The notes: generated by a model from the sequence alone, not told the origin. Numbered from the stretch's first letter, positions 34,273 to 43,594 are shown. The stretch is DNA of 64,000 nucleotides from Spirochaetales bacterium (GCA_027306915.1 DAHUYW010000010.1:53154-117153), one strand, 5' to 3'. Made by a program: numbers and translations.

Positions 34273-35327
34273 CCCGTCACAACCTCTTCTCTCACCTTGT
34301 TGCCGTCCTTGTAGTAGACGCGCAAGAAGGGCTTGCCGTTTGCGTAGAGCTCCTCATAGGAGCTGTTCTCGCCCGTGTAGATGGTCACCTTGACCACCTT
34401 GAGGTTTCTGGTGACGACCACCTTGGCGAGCTTTCCGTCGCGGCCGTAGGTGTAGCGGCTCTCCTCCCTCACGCCCGGGGTGAGCACGAGCTTGTCGATC
34501 AGGCGGTCGCCCTCGTAGCGAAACTCGCTCCGCGAGACCGTCACATCCTTTCTTACCACCTCCTCCGAAAGCTCTCGGCCTTTGGCGTCATACGAACGTC
34601 GGGAAACGGTACCCGTCGCGAAGTTGGTCTCGACGGCGCTCTGCCCCTTCCCGTCGGGGGAGAAATCGGTCTGGTTGATTATCGCGCTCCCCTTCCAGTC
34701 CTCCTGCGCCGCAAGATCGGATCCGTTGTAGCGCATAAGCTCACCCTCGCGGTCGGTACCATGCCATTCCGCCAAGAGGCTTCCGCCTGCATAGACGTAG
34801 GCCGACTCGACGTCCCGCCCGTCAGGGTAGGCGCGCACTGCACGCCGCAGCCTTCCCTCGGGACCTCGATAGATGGTAGTCCGGTAGCGAAGGCTTCCGT
34901 CGGGCCCCTGGACCTCGATCGTTGCGAGCAGACCCTGCTCGTAGGAGTAGATGCGCTTCGTCTCGAGCTTCCCGTCGAGGTAGTCCTCCTCTTCCTGCGG
35001 GCGACCGTTGCGATAGACGGTAACCGAGGAGATGACTCCCGCGTCGTAGGCCGTCTCCTTCACGAGCTGGCCGTGCTCGAACTCATCGACCCACCGCTTC
35101 GTCTCCTTCCCGGAGCGAGTGAGCGTGCGAATCTCGGAGGTCCCTTCGCGCTGCACCCGGAGCAGCCACTCAGTCGAGGATGCCTGTGCCGGAGAGATGG
35201 CCTCCATCTTCAAGCCCAAGACATCGGAGCGGTAGAGCTCCTCGGCGCAGACCGCCGCAGGCGGGAGAAAAAGGGCAAGCGCGAAAACCGCGGCAAGCGT
35301 CGTCAGGAGGAAGGTTCGGGTCATCAT
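34269..35327 (-). CDS. Exported protein with YD/MORN-like repeats of unknown function
   Basis: The 352-residue product has a signal peptide (FLLTTLAAVFALALFLPPAAVCA, cleaved near residue 27) and a series of short beta-hairpin repeats such as YRNGRPQEEEDYLDGKLETK, YAGGSLLAEWHGTDREGEL and YEELYANGKPFLRVYYKDGN. The YxxGxL spacing recalls YD/RHS or YwqK-type repeats. It overlaps the following Lol permease gene by 4 bases, so it may serve lipoprotein export as a periplasmic factor. An alternative start at 35339 is possible. Confidence 0.75.
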   Translation of the reverse strand: MMTRTFLLTTLAAVFALALFLPPAAVCAEELYRSDVLGLKMEAISPAQASSTEWLLRVQREGTSEIRTLTRSGKETKRWVDEFEHGQLVKETAYDAGVISSVTVYRNGRPQEEEDYLDGKLETKRIYSYEQGLLATIEVQGPDGSLRYRTTIYRGPEGRLRRAVRAYPDGRDVESAYVYAGGSLLAEWHGTDREGELMRYNGSDLAAQEDWKGSAIINQTDFSPDGKGQSAVETNFATGTVSRRSYDAKGRELSEEVVRKDVTVSRSEFRYEGDRLIDKLVLTPGVREESRYTYGRDGKLAKVVVTRNLKVVKVTIYTGENSSYEELYANGKPFLRVYYKDGNKVREEVVTG

Positions 35328-35370
35328 GGCCGATTGCATCTTGGTCGAAGAGAGAGCGCCTTCATGGCAA

Positions 35371-36243
35371 TCAATCGAGCAGCGAATCGAGATAGCGCTC
35401 GACATCGAAGACCTCGAGATCGGTGAGCTTCTCCCCCTTGCCGATGAAGGAGAAGGGAATCCCAAGGCTCTTAGAAATTTGGACCGCAATCCCGCCCTTC
35501 GCAGTGGAGTCGTATTTGGTGAGAATCGCGCTGTCAATTCCGATTGCCTCGTTGAAAGACTCCGCCTGCTTAAGCCCGTTCTGCCCGGTCGTTGCGTCGA
35601 CTACAAGCACCGTCCGGTAGCATCCGTCCCCGATACGGTTCCGCGCAACCCGATCGATCTTCTGGAGCTCCTTTACCAGGTTTGCCTTGTTGTGCATGCG
35701 TCCCGCGGTATCGGCGAGAACCAGCCTCGCACCCCGCGCTCGAGCGCTTTCGATGGAATCGTAGATTACCGCTCCTGGGTCCGATCCCGGCTCTTGGCTC
35801 ACCACCCGTACCCCGAGGCGCTCGCCGTGAATCTTGAGCTGGTCGATGGCGCCGGCCCGAAAGGTATCGCCGGCACCCAGGATAACCTCGTTCACCCCTT
35901 CGGTGCGCCGGAAATAGTCGGCAAGCTTCGCGATCGTGGTGGTCTTTCCCACTCCGTTCACGCCGAGCACGAGAAGGAGATTGAGCCGTTGCGGCTCGAG
36001 GGTCAGCGGCTTGGCCCTGACGATTCCGCGCAGAAGCTCCTTCAAGGCTGCAGTAAGCTCTTCGCGCGATTCGATCCGACTGCGCTTCATCGCCTCACGC
36101 AGCTCGCTTACGATCGCGATCGCGAGGCTTGCGCCGAGATCCCCTTCGATGAGGATCTCCTCAAGCTCCTCAAAAAGGGATTCCCCCCGCCCGCCCCCCG
36201 AGAAGAGCTTCCGTATGCGCGCACCCAAGGCCATTGCAGCCAC
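35371..36243 (-). CDS. ftsY: Signal recognition particle receptor FtsY
   Basis: The 290-residue product contains the NG domain: a four-helix N part (SLFEELEEILIEGDLGASLA), then G1 GVNGVGKTTTIAKLA near residue 93, DTFRAGAIDQL, LADTAGRMHNKANLV and TKYDSTAKGG. It receives ribosome-SRP complexes at the membrane. It lacks the long acidic A domain of E. coli FtsY, as in many bacteria. It is followed by the repeat protein 43 bases downstream. Confidence 0.95.
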   Translation of the reverse strand: MAAMALGARIRKLFSGGGRGESLFEELEEILIEGDLGASLAIAIVSELREAMKRSRIESREELTAALKELLRGIVRAKPLTLEPQRLNLLLVLGVNGVGKTTTIAKLADYFRRTEGVNEVILGAGDTFRAGAIDQLKIHGERLGVRVVSQEPGSDPGAVIYDSIESARARGARLVLADTAGRMHNKANLVKELQKIDRVARNRIGDGCYRTVLVVDATTGQNGLKQAESFNEAIGIDSAILTKYDSTAKGGIAVQISKSLGIPFSFIGKGEKLTDLEVFDVERYLDSLLD

Positions 36244-36258
36244 CTGAACTCCTTCCGA

Positions 36259-38319
36259 TCAGTCCGACGCCCTGAGGTAGTGAATAACGTCGATGACGGT
36301 GTTGACGAAAAGCGAGACGCTGATGAAGACCCCACCCCAGAGCGAATAGTACCACGTGGTGGTCAGATTCTTCAATCGCGCCTCCTCCGGCGAACCGGCA
36401 ATCGACTCCTGATACATGATCCCGTTGGTCTGCCAGAGGCTGTAGGCCGTCACGGGAAGAATCACCGAGACGGCAAAGGCGCCGAACGAGGCGTAGAACC
36501 GATTTCGGAGGTCGTTCACGTAGTCGCTCTTCTTGAAGGTGTCAGGCAACAGACGAATCGAGGTTGATGGCGGGCTATCGGGCTCGAGAATACCGCTATA
36601 ATCGAGGAAATGCTCCCGGCGAATGATGAGGGAAGCCGGACCCAGGGGACGATCGACGAGGAGGGGGCTCTTGCCTTCCCACAGCGAATTAAGATAGACA
36701 TCGGCCCCTTGCGGATAGGTAACGATGGCGATCTCATTGGCGGCGTGTCTCTTGAGGCTAATGGTGAGGTTCTTGGTTGCAAGCGGCTCGAGCTCGACCG
36801 ACGCCCGCTCTTCTCTGTAGCCCGGCGCCTCGACCGTTACCTCATGGCGCCCCGTCGTCAGATAGCGCAGCTCGGCATTCCCGATGCCGTAGAACTTCCC
36901 GTCGACGTATACCAGCGAACCGGAGGGTTCGACCGCGAGCCTTAGAGTACCCCACTCGCGTCCAAGAACCTGCGACGCGAGCGCATCGGTCGCCCCACGC
37001 AGGGCCCCGAAGGCTTCGCTCGGGCCAACGACGGTCCGGAAGCTGTAGGACTGAGTGCCCACGTCGGCATTGTAGGCGCTCACCTCGATGATGAGGTAGC
37101 CCTCCGCTTCGGTTATCTGACCGGAGACAAGGAAATCGAGGGAGTCCGCCTTCGCCAGTACCGCCGGCGAGACGACCGGAAAGGCAAGAAGCTGGCTCGT
37201 GCCGGCTCCCGATGCGCCGGAGACTGCCGACGATGCCCCTCCAGCCGCCGATGCCGAGCCGGCAGCCGCTGCGGGTGCCGCAGGGGGACTTGCGGCGCCA
37301 CCCGCCGCTTGAGCCGCAACACCGGCCGAGCCGGCGCCTCCGGCCGCCGCAGTCTCCCCTGCCGTGACGACCACGACCGGCTTTGTCGCCGCGACCGCGA
37401 TGAGAGCCGAGTCGAATTGCTTCAGGAACGCGATCCGCTTCAAGGTGTCGGCGATCGACGCATCGATCGCCGCGTAGGGACTCGCCGCGCCGGACTGGCT
37501 CGCCGCCGGGGCCGCAACCGTCGCGGAAGTCGAAGCGGGCGCCGTCGTCGAGGCGCCCGCCGCTGCAGTCGTACCGCCCGGCTCGGTTGTGGCTGCAGAT
37601 GTTGCGGTCGCCGGCGTCGTCGTAGTCGAGGCTGTCCCGGTCGCCGACGTGGTTGCAGTTGTCTGCGATGTCGTAGAAGCCGCACCCGAGGCCGGCGCTT
37701 GGGCTCCTGCAGAAGCAGCCGTGCCGCCTGAGGAGGGAGCGATGCCCGAGGCCGAGCCACCCGGCGCTGAGGTTGTCTCATAGAACAGCGCGCTTCGCTT
37801 GCGCCTCAGATCGGACAGCGACTCCTCCGCCGCCTGCAGCGCATCCGCCACGATCTTGCGTTGATAGACCGCCTTCTCGGCCGCGCTATACCGGTGGGTC
37901 GCTATTCCGGAAAGGCCGTCGAGGATGAGCAGCGGTAGGCTCTCGCGCAGGTAGTCGTTCTCGCTCGAAAGATCGATGCCCTTGAACCGGGTTATTCCGA
38001 CCCTCCACGTGGCCGCCGGATCGGTCGGAGGGGCTGTAGGAGAGGTGCTTGCAGGGGAGGAGGGTGCAGGCTGACCGGTTGCCGTCGGCTGCTGAGCTGC
38101 CGGCGACGGCGTGCTCGTGCCGGTCGAGAGGGGATGATCGAACGGGCCCCCTGTCGTCGGGGTGGTCGGCGTTGCGGCCTGCGGCATCGTCTGCGCGAAG
38201 AGGATGCCGCCGCTCAGAAGGAGGGCGAGACAGAAGGCGACCCCTCCGACGCCAGCGCCCTCTCGGCTCCCTACTGCGTCTCGGAGACCGCGCTTGGCGC
38301 ACGGCGACCGGCGGCTCAC
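36259..38319 (-). CDS. PEGA-domain membrane protein with a long Ala/Thr/Ser-rich region
   Basis: The GTG at 38319 overlaps the stop of the response-regulator gene (GTGA) and gives 686 residues. A signal-like segment (GGVAFCLALLLSGGILFAQ) lies near residue 30. The first half is low-complexity Ala/Thr/Ser/Gly/Pro-rich. The second half has two PEGA-like domains (GTLRLAVEPSGSLVYVDGKF and later ANEIAIVTYPQGADVYLNSL) and two C-terminal spans near FGAFAVSVILPVTAYSLW and GGVFISVSLFVNTVIDVI. PEGA domains are surface or periplasmic beta-folds. The low-complexity part may span the periplasm. Function unknown. Confidence 0.78.
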   Translation of the reverse strand: MSRRSPCAKRGLRDAVGSREGAGVGGVAFCLALLLSGGILFAQTMPQAATPTTPTTGGPFDHPLSTGTSTPSPAAQQPTATGQPAPSSPASTSPTAPPTDPAATWRVGITRFKGIDLSSENDYLRESLPLLILDGLSGIATHRYSAAEKAVYQRKIVADALQAAEESLSDLRRKRSALFYETTSAPGGSASGIAPSSGGTAASAGAQAPASGAASTTSQTTATTSATGTASTTTTPATATSAATTEPGGTTAAAGASTTAPASTSATVAAPAASQSGAASPYAAIDASIADTLKRIAFLKQFDSALIAVAATKPVVVVTAGETAAAGGAGSAGVAAQAAGGAASPPAAPAAAAGSASAAGGASSAVSGASGAGTSQLLAFPVVSPAVLAKADSLDFLVSGQITEAEGYLIIEVSAYNADVGTQSYSFRTVVGPSEAFGALRGATDALASQVLGREWGTLRLAVEPSGSLVYVDGKFYGIGNAELRYLTTGRHEVTVEAPGYREERASVELEPLATKNLTISLKRHAANEIAIVTYPQGADVYLNSLWEGKSPLLVDRPLGPASLIIRREHFLDYSGILEPDSPPSTSIRLLPDTFKKSDYVNDLRNRFYASFGAFAVSVILPVTAYSLWQTNGIMYQESIAGSPEEARLKNLTTTWYYSLWGGVFISVSLFVNTVIDVIHYLRASD

Positions 38320-38687
38320 TCGCGGACCTTGGCGACCTTCCTGACCGCTGAGACAATTCGCTCGGGCCGGAAGGGCTTGACGATGAAGTCTCGCGCCCCG
38401 TACTGGATCGCCCGGATGATGTATTCCTGCTGGCCGAGCGCGGAGCACATGATGACGCGCGCCCGAGGGTCGTAGTCGACTATTCTTTTCAAGGACTCGA
38501 TGCCGTCCATGATCGGCATGGTGATATCCATCAGCACGACGTCCGGCCGGCGCTCCCTGTAGAGGATGATCCCCTCCGCGCCATTTTCCGCCTCTCCGGC
38601 GACGCCGAATCCCGATGCCTCGATGATCTCCCGTATCGCGGTCCTCATGAACGACAGGTCGTCGACGATCAGGATCCGCACGCTCAT
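38316..38687 (-). CDS. Single-domain response regulator (CheY-like)
   Basis: The 123-residue receiver domain has the acidic pair DD near residues 9-10, phosphoacceptor Asp in VVLMDITMPIMDG near 54, switch Ser in VIMCSALGQ and Lys in DFIVKPF near 104. There is no output domain. It overlaps prfB by 4 bases and the PEGA gene by 4. CheY-like proteins act in chemotaxis or as relay; no kinase is nearby, so its partner is unknown. Confidence 0.93.
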   Translation of the reverse strand: MSVRILIVDDLSFMRTAIREIIEASGFGVAGEAENGAEGIILYRERRPDVVLMDITMPIMDGIESLKRIVDYDPRARVIMCSALGQQEYIIRAIQYGARDFIVKPFRPERIVSAVRKVAKVRE

Positions 38688-39791
38688 GATGCCTTCGATG
38701 CCCAGGCGAGCTTCAGATACTCCTCGATGAACTCATCGATGCCGCCGTCCATCACCGCCTGGATGTTGCCGGTTTCGTGCTTGGTCCGGTGGTCCTTCAC
38801 CATGGTGTAGGGTTGAAAGACATAGGAGCGGATCTGATTTCCCCACGAGATGTCCTTTTTTTCCTGAAGGAACTTCGCGTTTTCTTTGTCCTTCTCGGTC
38901 TTGAGATACTCGTAGAGCCTTGATCGAAGAACCTTCATCGCATTCGCCTTGTTCTTGTACTGGCTGCGCTCGTTCTGGCACTGCACGACAATTCCCGTTG
39001 CCAGGTGGGTAATCCGCACCGCGGAATCGGTCTTGTTGACCTTCTGTCCCCCAGCGCCCTGGGAGCGATAGGTGTCGATGCGGATATCCTCCGGCCGGAT
39101 CACGACGGTGACCTCGTCGTCGATGACCGGAGAGGCGTAGACCGACGCGAACGAGGTGTGGCGCCGCGCGTTGGCGTCGAAGGGAGAGATGCGCACGAGG
39201 CGGTGAACACCGGTCTCGCCCTTGAGATAGCCGTGGGCGTACTCTCCGCTCACCTGCAGGGTCACCGACTTGACTCCCCCCTCCGCCTCGAGGAGATCGA
39301 GGTTCTCTACCGCAAAGCCGTGACGCTCGGCCCAGCGGGTGTACATCCGCAGGAGCATGGCCGCCCAGTCGCAGGCCTCCGTTCCGCCGGCTCCTGCATG
39401 AATCGTGAGGATCGCGTCGCTGTCGTCGAGCTCATCCCCCAGGAGCTCGAGCATTTGAAGCCGCTCGAAGCGCTCCGCTATTTCGTCGAATGACCTCGCG
39501 AGCTCGCCCTCCACCGTTTGGTCACCGGTCTCCCCTGCCAGGCGGTACAGCTCTTCGAGCTCCTCGACTTCCACTTTGAGCTTCTGCCACGGCTCGAAGC
39601 GCTCTTTCAGGCGCTTGAGGCGCGAGAGGATCTTTTCGGCATTCTCCCGGTTCTGCCAGAAGTCCTGGGTTGCGGTCGAGTTTTCGAGCTGCCCGATCTC
39701 GGTCCCAGTCTTCTCAGGGTCAAAGACCCCTCCAGGTTTCGAGAATCGAGCTCTTAAGCGATTCGATGCGCGGTTCCAGATCGGAAAGCAT
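38684..39791 (-). CDS. prfB: Peptide chain release factor 2, with programmed +1 frameshift
   Basis: From the ATG at 39791 the frame reads MLSDLEPRIESLKSSILETW, then RGL and an in-frame TGA; a +1 shift there continues with DPEKTGTEIGQLEN to the stop at 38684, giving about 368 residues. The body has the RF2 anticodon-reading SPF in VRISPFDANARRHTSF and the catalytic GGQ in SQGAGGQKVNKTDS. RF2 terminates at UGA and UAA. The shift site is the standard CTTTGAC with GGAGGGG 3 bases upstream, so RF2 controls its own synthesis. Confidence 0.96.
39719..39735 (-). promoter_or_regulatory. RF2 programmed +1 frameshift site
   Basis: On the minus strand the Shine-Dalgarno-like GGAGGGG, then T, then CTTTGAC. 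The TGA is at 39720-39722. Slow termination at low RF2 lets the ribosome slip from CTT to TTT and continue in the +1 frame. Confidence 0.93.
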
Positions 39792-39829
39792 GACGCCTCC
39801 TTTGTCGAGAGCGGCGTGCGAACCCGCCG

Positions 39830-40102
39830 TCACGGTCGAACATTCACCCGCCGCCACCGCTTCTTCTCCAGGGCCGTGACGACGAAGAGTTCATCGAGCG
39901 GATACTGATAGAACCGAACGATGTCGTAATAGTCGGTGACCCGGTCGATATCGTGCTTGAGCCGTGCAAGGGTGTTCTCCTTGATCGTGCGGGACTCGAA
40001 GAGGTTCGCCGCGATCTGCTTCAGCCCATACTGCTTGAAAAGCTCGTGAGCCGCGACCCGATGATCGTCTTGGGAGAACTCGCCAACGACGGCGACAAAC
40101 AT
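39830..40102 (-). CDS. Stand-alone Cas2-like small protein
   Basis: From the ATG at 40102 the product has 90 residues: MFVAVVGEFSQDD, then AAHELFKQYGLKQIAANLFE, then TLARLKHDIDRVTDYYDIVR and FYQYPLDELFVVTALEKKRW. The strand-helix-strand-strand-helix-strand order and the early beta-strand with acidic residues resemble Cas2/VapD ferredoxin-fold proteins. No cas genes or repeat-spacer array occur anywhere in the window, so it is not part of a CRISPR locus here. A longer frame to 40165 runs into its own promoter. Function unknown; a nuclease or RNA-binding role is possible. Confidence 0.65.
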   Translation of the reverse strand: MFVAVVGEFSQDDHRVAAHELFKQYGLKQIAANLFESRTIKENTLARLKHDIDRVTDYYDIVRFYQYPLDELFVVTALEKKRWRRVNVRP

Positions 40103-40109
40103 ACTGGGT

Positions 40110-40138
40110 AGCGTACCTGTAACGAAAAACTGTGTCAA
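40110..40138 (-). promoter_or_regulatory. Promoter of the Cas2-like gene
   Basis: Minus strand: a perfect TTGACA (40133-40138), a 17-base spacer and TACGCT (40110-40115), which ends 7 bases before the ATG at 40102. The transcript would be leaderless or nearly so. Confidence 0.65.
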
Positions 40139-40146
40139 ATACCGTA

Positions 40147-40175
40147 TGGACGGAGGACCGTACATCGCCTATGAT
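40147..40175 (+). promoter_or_regulatory. Promoter of the exported repeat protein at 40183
   Basis: TGGACG (40147-40152), 17 bases, TATGAT (40170-40175), then 7 bases to the ATG at 40183. It supports that start over one at 40171, which lies inside the -10 box. Confidence 0.5.
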
Positions 40176-40182
40176 AGTGGCC

Positions 40183-41427
40183 ATGAAGAGGATTCCCCTG
40201 CTCTTCCTTGCTCTCGCGATGGCCCTCCCCCTTTCAGCCCAGAGCGCCGGGGATGCTGCTACCTACGTCTCACGCCTGCGCGCGGTCGTGGACGGCCCCT
40301 ACGTCAAGCTCCTGTGGAAGGACTCTGACCTCCCGAATGCAAGCTACGTGGTCTACCGCTCCACCCAAGAGATTAGCGCCGACAACCTCGCGAGCGCGGC
40401 GAAGCTTGCCGTGGTTCCCGCGGGCCAACAGTCCTACGTCGATACCCCGCCCGACACCAAGAGCTACTACTATGCGGTCTTCGCGCAGGACGGCTCGGGC
40501 AGGCTCTACAGCCTCTTCATCCCTTTTCGCAACGTGACCACGGTTGGGGTCTCGGTAGGGCTCGCGCTGAGCGAGCAAGTCCAGTACGCCCAGGTTACGG
40601 GACTTGCAGCGACCCGGTCCGGGGACTCGATCCAGCTCTCGTTCCACAGCTCAAAGCCGGACAGGCAGCTCGTAGTATATCGCAATACCTCCCCCATTCG
40701 GGACGTGAACGAGCTCCTCGGCGCCGTGAGTGTAGGTCTCATCCCGAGCTCGCAGAGCGAGTTCACGGACCACCCGATCGCGGGTATCCCCTACTACTAC
40801 GCGATAGTCGACTCGGATATGCTTTCCACCGGATCGGTGAGCCTTGCGCTTGGCGCCAACGCGACGAGCGCTCCCGTGGAGATCCCGCTCGCGCCCGGCG
40901 CCATCGGGGAGTCCGAGTTCGCGGGCAAACGCCTTCGCCCTCTTCCCTTCCTCGTCATTACGCCCACTTCCGGAAGCGCTCCGGTACTCTCTTCGCCGGG
41001 CGCGCTTGCCCCGCAGGCCAAGAGCCTCTCGCCTGCGGCGCAGGAGGCCGTCGCCTCGCTTCTCGGGAGTCTCCCATCCCAATCATCGCAACTTCTCTCG
41101 CCCGTCCTCCTTGACCCCGACAAAGCGCCCTCCCCGGACGCGGGAGGCGACGAGCACGCCCTTCTCGCGATCCTCTCCGGCCCCTTTGCCGGGAAGGACT
41201 GGGCCGCCGCCGAACGAGCCTTAAAAGACTACCTTGCCATCCGCCGCGCCGAGGATCTCCAGAGGCGCGCTCGCTTCTATCTCGGGCAGTGCTACTACTT
41301 CGAAGGCGACTACCGGCGCTCCTTCATGGAGTTCCTCCTCGTGGAGGACAACTTCTATGCGGCTGTGCAGCCCTGGCTGACCTCTATCTTCACGAAGCTT
41401 CATACGCGCGACGAGGCCCGCGACTGA
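40183..41427 (+). CDS. Exported protein with Fn3-like beta-domains and C-terminal TPR-like helices
   Basis: The 414-residue product has a signal peptide (MKRIPLLFLALAMALPLSAQ). Two domains of about 95 residues follow with Fn3-like strands; each ends in a YYYA motif (SYVDTPPDTKSYYYAVFAQD and SEFTDHPIAGIPYYYAIVDS), showing they are duplicates. A Pro/Ser-rich linker leads to a helical end (LLAILSGPFAGKDWAAAERA, then YLGQCYYFEGDYRRSFMEFL) like a TPR. It is probably periplasmic and binds other proteins. No enzyme motif seen. Convergent with the GH57 gene. Confidence 0.78.
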   Translation: MKRIPLLFLALAMALPLSAQSAGDAATYVSRLRAVVDGPYVKLLWKDSDLPNASYVVYRSTQEISADNLASAAKLAVVPAGQQSYVDTPPDTKSYYYAVFAQDGSGRLYSLFIPFRNVTTVGVSVGLALSEQVQYAQVTGLAATRSGDSIQLSFHSSKPDRQLVVYRNTSPIRDVNELLGAVSVGLIPSSQSEFTDHPIAGIPYYYAIVDSDMLSTGSVSLALGANATSAPVEIPLAPGAIGESEFAGKRLRPLPFLVITPTSGSAPVLSSPGALAPQAKSLSPAAQEAVASLLGSLPSQSSQLLSPVLLDPDKAPSPDAGGDEHALLAILSGPFAGKDWAAAERALKDYLAIRRAEDLQRRARFYLGQCYYFEGDYRRSFMEFLLVEDNFYAAVQPWLTSIFTKLHTRDEARD

Positions 41428-41460
41428 AGGCCGTCCGCTTCCTTACCTGGCGGGACAAAG

Positions 41461-43476
41461 CTACAGCCGCGAAAAAGAGAGGGTAATCGCGACCTCCCAT
41501 CGCTCTCCGTGGCCGAGCCTCAGGTTCCACTGTGGCACGAAACAGGAGGACTGGTAGGCCCGGGTGGTTCCCGTGAGGGTACGCGAGGTGGTTTCGACCG
41601 GGAGGCTCCAGAGCTTAAAGGGTTCGGTCGCCGACAGCGAAATGGCTACCTTGTTGGTTAGATCGTTCACAGCAAGCTCCGCTATCTCGTCCACTGAAGT
41701 CCGGGTAAGGTCGATCGCATGACGCCGATCGTCCTTCACCGAGAAAAGCGCAGCTCCTTCCAGAGAGCCCGACTCCAAGGCAATGTTGATCTCCGAGCCA
41801 AAGCTCACATTGAGCGGGTCGATCGAGGTGTTCTCGATGATGTAGCGCACGACGATAGAGCTCTTCTTGAAGGAGTAGCGCTTCGAAAGCTCCACCGCGT
41901 ACTCGTGCTTCTTCACCTTGACCTTTCCAGTGGCCCTGAGCAGCACTTCATTGCGGTCGCGGTCTAGATCTTCGAGCGAATAGCTGCGGCCGATGAAGGG
42001 ACCAAGCTCGCCGTAGGTCATCCGATCGAATGCGGCAATGCTTTCAGTCGGCAGGAAGAAATGGTCGATGAAGGCCTTCCGCTGATACTTGTCGAAAACG
42101 AAGCCCGCCCCATCGCCGTGGTAGGGCTCGCGGTGACGCGCGAGGGTATCCAGGTAGTTCCACGCGGCCGGCACATATTCCAGCTCGAAAAGCGTGCCAC
42201 CCACGAGATGAACGTAGCCATTCACTTCGGTTCCGTGATAGAGGAACTCTTCCTCGCCGTCCAGGTCGAAGTCGAGCGAAACAAGTGAAGGCTTGAAGAT
42301 CCCCTTCTCCCGGGTCACCTTCTCCGCCTCGATGAGCGCGCGGTAGGCGGCCTTGCGCAGCCGGCTGTCGTAGATCCCCCCGTTTGGACCGTGCCAGAGC
42401 GCGTTGTGGCATTCTCCCTTCCAGAGCTCTTCGCGAGCCGCCCGTTTGCGATGGCGGTCGCCGCGCATCTGATTCACGAGATCGTGGGTGTAGAGCATCT
42501 TCGCATAGAGGATGTTGCTCTCAGGGTAGTGGGAGAGGAACTGCCGGAAGTTCCCGCATGGCTGGTGCGAGTTTCCCTTCACGCCGTTCTTGAGCTTGGC
42601 GTGCTCGGCATCACGAAAGAAAGTGGAATCGCTGAGCCACCGCATCATCTCCTCGTAGGTTGTGCTGCTGAAGTAGCCCTTCTTCGCCGGCCCGAATCCC
42701 TCGGGGTGGCGGCTTGGAAGCATCGTCTCGATCCACTCCCGCTTGTTCTCAACGATCGAAAAAAAGAGATCGAACCATCCGTCCTTGAAGAGTCTCTTGC
42801 CCCGCTTGTTGAGCATCCCGTAGCGCTCGCCCTCATCGAAGAGCACCGCCACCAGCTCCTCGTCGTGGGAGGCGAGCGAAAGGAGGTGGTCTGCCACCCT
42901 CTGCGGTGATTCGCTCGGTACCATGCGGGCAATCGAGGTCGCGACCGGATACACAACCAGGGCCTTCCCCTGATCCTCGGTGATGCACGGGCGATAGAGA
43001 TCGGTCCCGCTGAATCCGGCAGCGCTAAAGTGTCGATCGTCGAGAAAGATGTACTCCATTCCGCTGTTCTTGATGGTGGAGGCAAGCCCAGGCTCCCATA
43101 TGCGCTCGGTTATCCAGCCGCCGCGCGGTCGCCGCCCGAAATGCTGCCTGAGAAAGGTCGTCAGCAGCTCGAATTGTCCGAGCCTATCCGGATTCGGTAT
43201 GAGCGAGAGGATCGGATCGTAGTAGCCCCCCCCGAGAAGCTCGATCTGCTTGCGCTTCACCATCTCTTCAAGAAGCATGAGAAACTCAGGATGACGCTCC
43301 TCGAGCCATCCCAGCAGGGTACCTGAGTAGAAGAGGACACCATCGATCTCGGGGTGGCCGTAGAGCGCAGTGAGGTAGGGCTTGTACGATGACTGATAGG
43401 CTTCCTCGAACTGCGCTTCGGTGGCGCCGACTGGTTGAGCGTTGTGGGTGCCGACGATAAGCTTAACGCGTCTCAA
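41461..43476 (-). CDS. GH57 family 4-alpha-glucanotransferase / alpha-amylase
   Basis: The 671-residue product matches GH57 in order: KLIVGTHNAQPVG, YSGTLLGWLEERHPEF, the nucleophile Glu in GGWITERIWEPGLAS near residue 122, and LFDEGERYGM, where the acid/base Asp lies. The middle DUF1925-like helices and a C-terminal DUF1926-like beta-domain follow. No signal peptide, so it acts on glycogen or maltodextrins in the cytoplasm. The start at 43476 is TTG with GGAAG 10 bases upstream. Length agrees with Thermococcus litoralis glucanotransferase (about 660). Confidence 0.9.
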   Translation of the reverse strand: MRRVKLIVGTHNAQPVGATEAQFEEAYQSSYKPYLTALYGHPEIDGVLFYSGTLLGWLEERHPEFLMLLEEMVKRKQIELLGGGYYDPILSLIPNPDRLGQFELLTTFLRQHFGRRPRGGWITERIWEPGLASTIKNSGMEYIFLDDRHFSAAGFSGTDLYRPCITEDQGKALVVYPVATSIARMVPSESPQRVADHLLSLASHDEELVAVLFDEGERYGMLNKRGKRLFKDGWFDLFFSIVENKREWIETMLPSRHPEGFGPAKKGYFSSTTYEEMMRWLSDSTFFRDAEHAKLKNGVKGNSHQPCGNFRQFLSHYPESNILYAKMLYTHDLVNQMRGDRHRKRAAREELWKGECHNALWHGPNGGIYDSRLRKAAYRALIEAEKVTREKGIFKPSLVSLDFDLDGEEEFLYHGTEVNGYVHLVGGTLFELEYVPAAWNYLDTLARHREPYHGDGAGFVFDKYQRKAFIDHFFLPTESIAAFDRMTYGELGPFIGRSYSLEDLDRDRNEVLLRATGKVKVKKHEYAVELSKRYSFKKSSIVVRYIIENTSIDPLNVSFGSEINIALESGSLEGAALFSVKDDRRHAIDLTRTSVDEIAELAVNDLTNKVAISLSATEPFKLWSLPVETTSRTLTGTTRAYQSSCFVPQWNLRLGHGERWEVAITLSFSRL

Positions 43477-43525
43477 GTTTCTGTACTTCCATCACGGCGG
43501 AATCCGCGCGTGGTGCATCCGGTAG

Positions 43526-43555
43526 ACTATATATGCAACGCGACCGAGTCCGCAA
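43526..43555 (-). promoter_or_regulatory. Promoter of the GH57 gene
   Basis: Minus strand TTGCGG (43550-43555), 18 bases, TATAGT (43526-43531). The leader would be about 42 bases with a GGAAG ribosome-binding site. Confidence 0.5.
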
Positions 43556-43594
43556 CTGTTTTTTCGTAAGTCCTCCACCGCCCGGGTCAGACGG

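Noticed and set aside
39830..40165. CRISPR locus around the Cas2-like gene
   Set aside because: No repeat-spacer array or other cas gene is present anywhere in the window.
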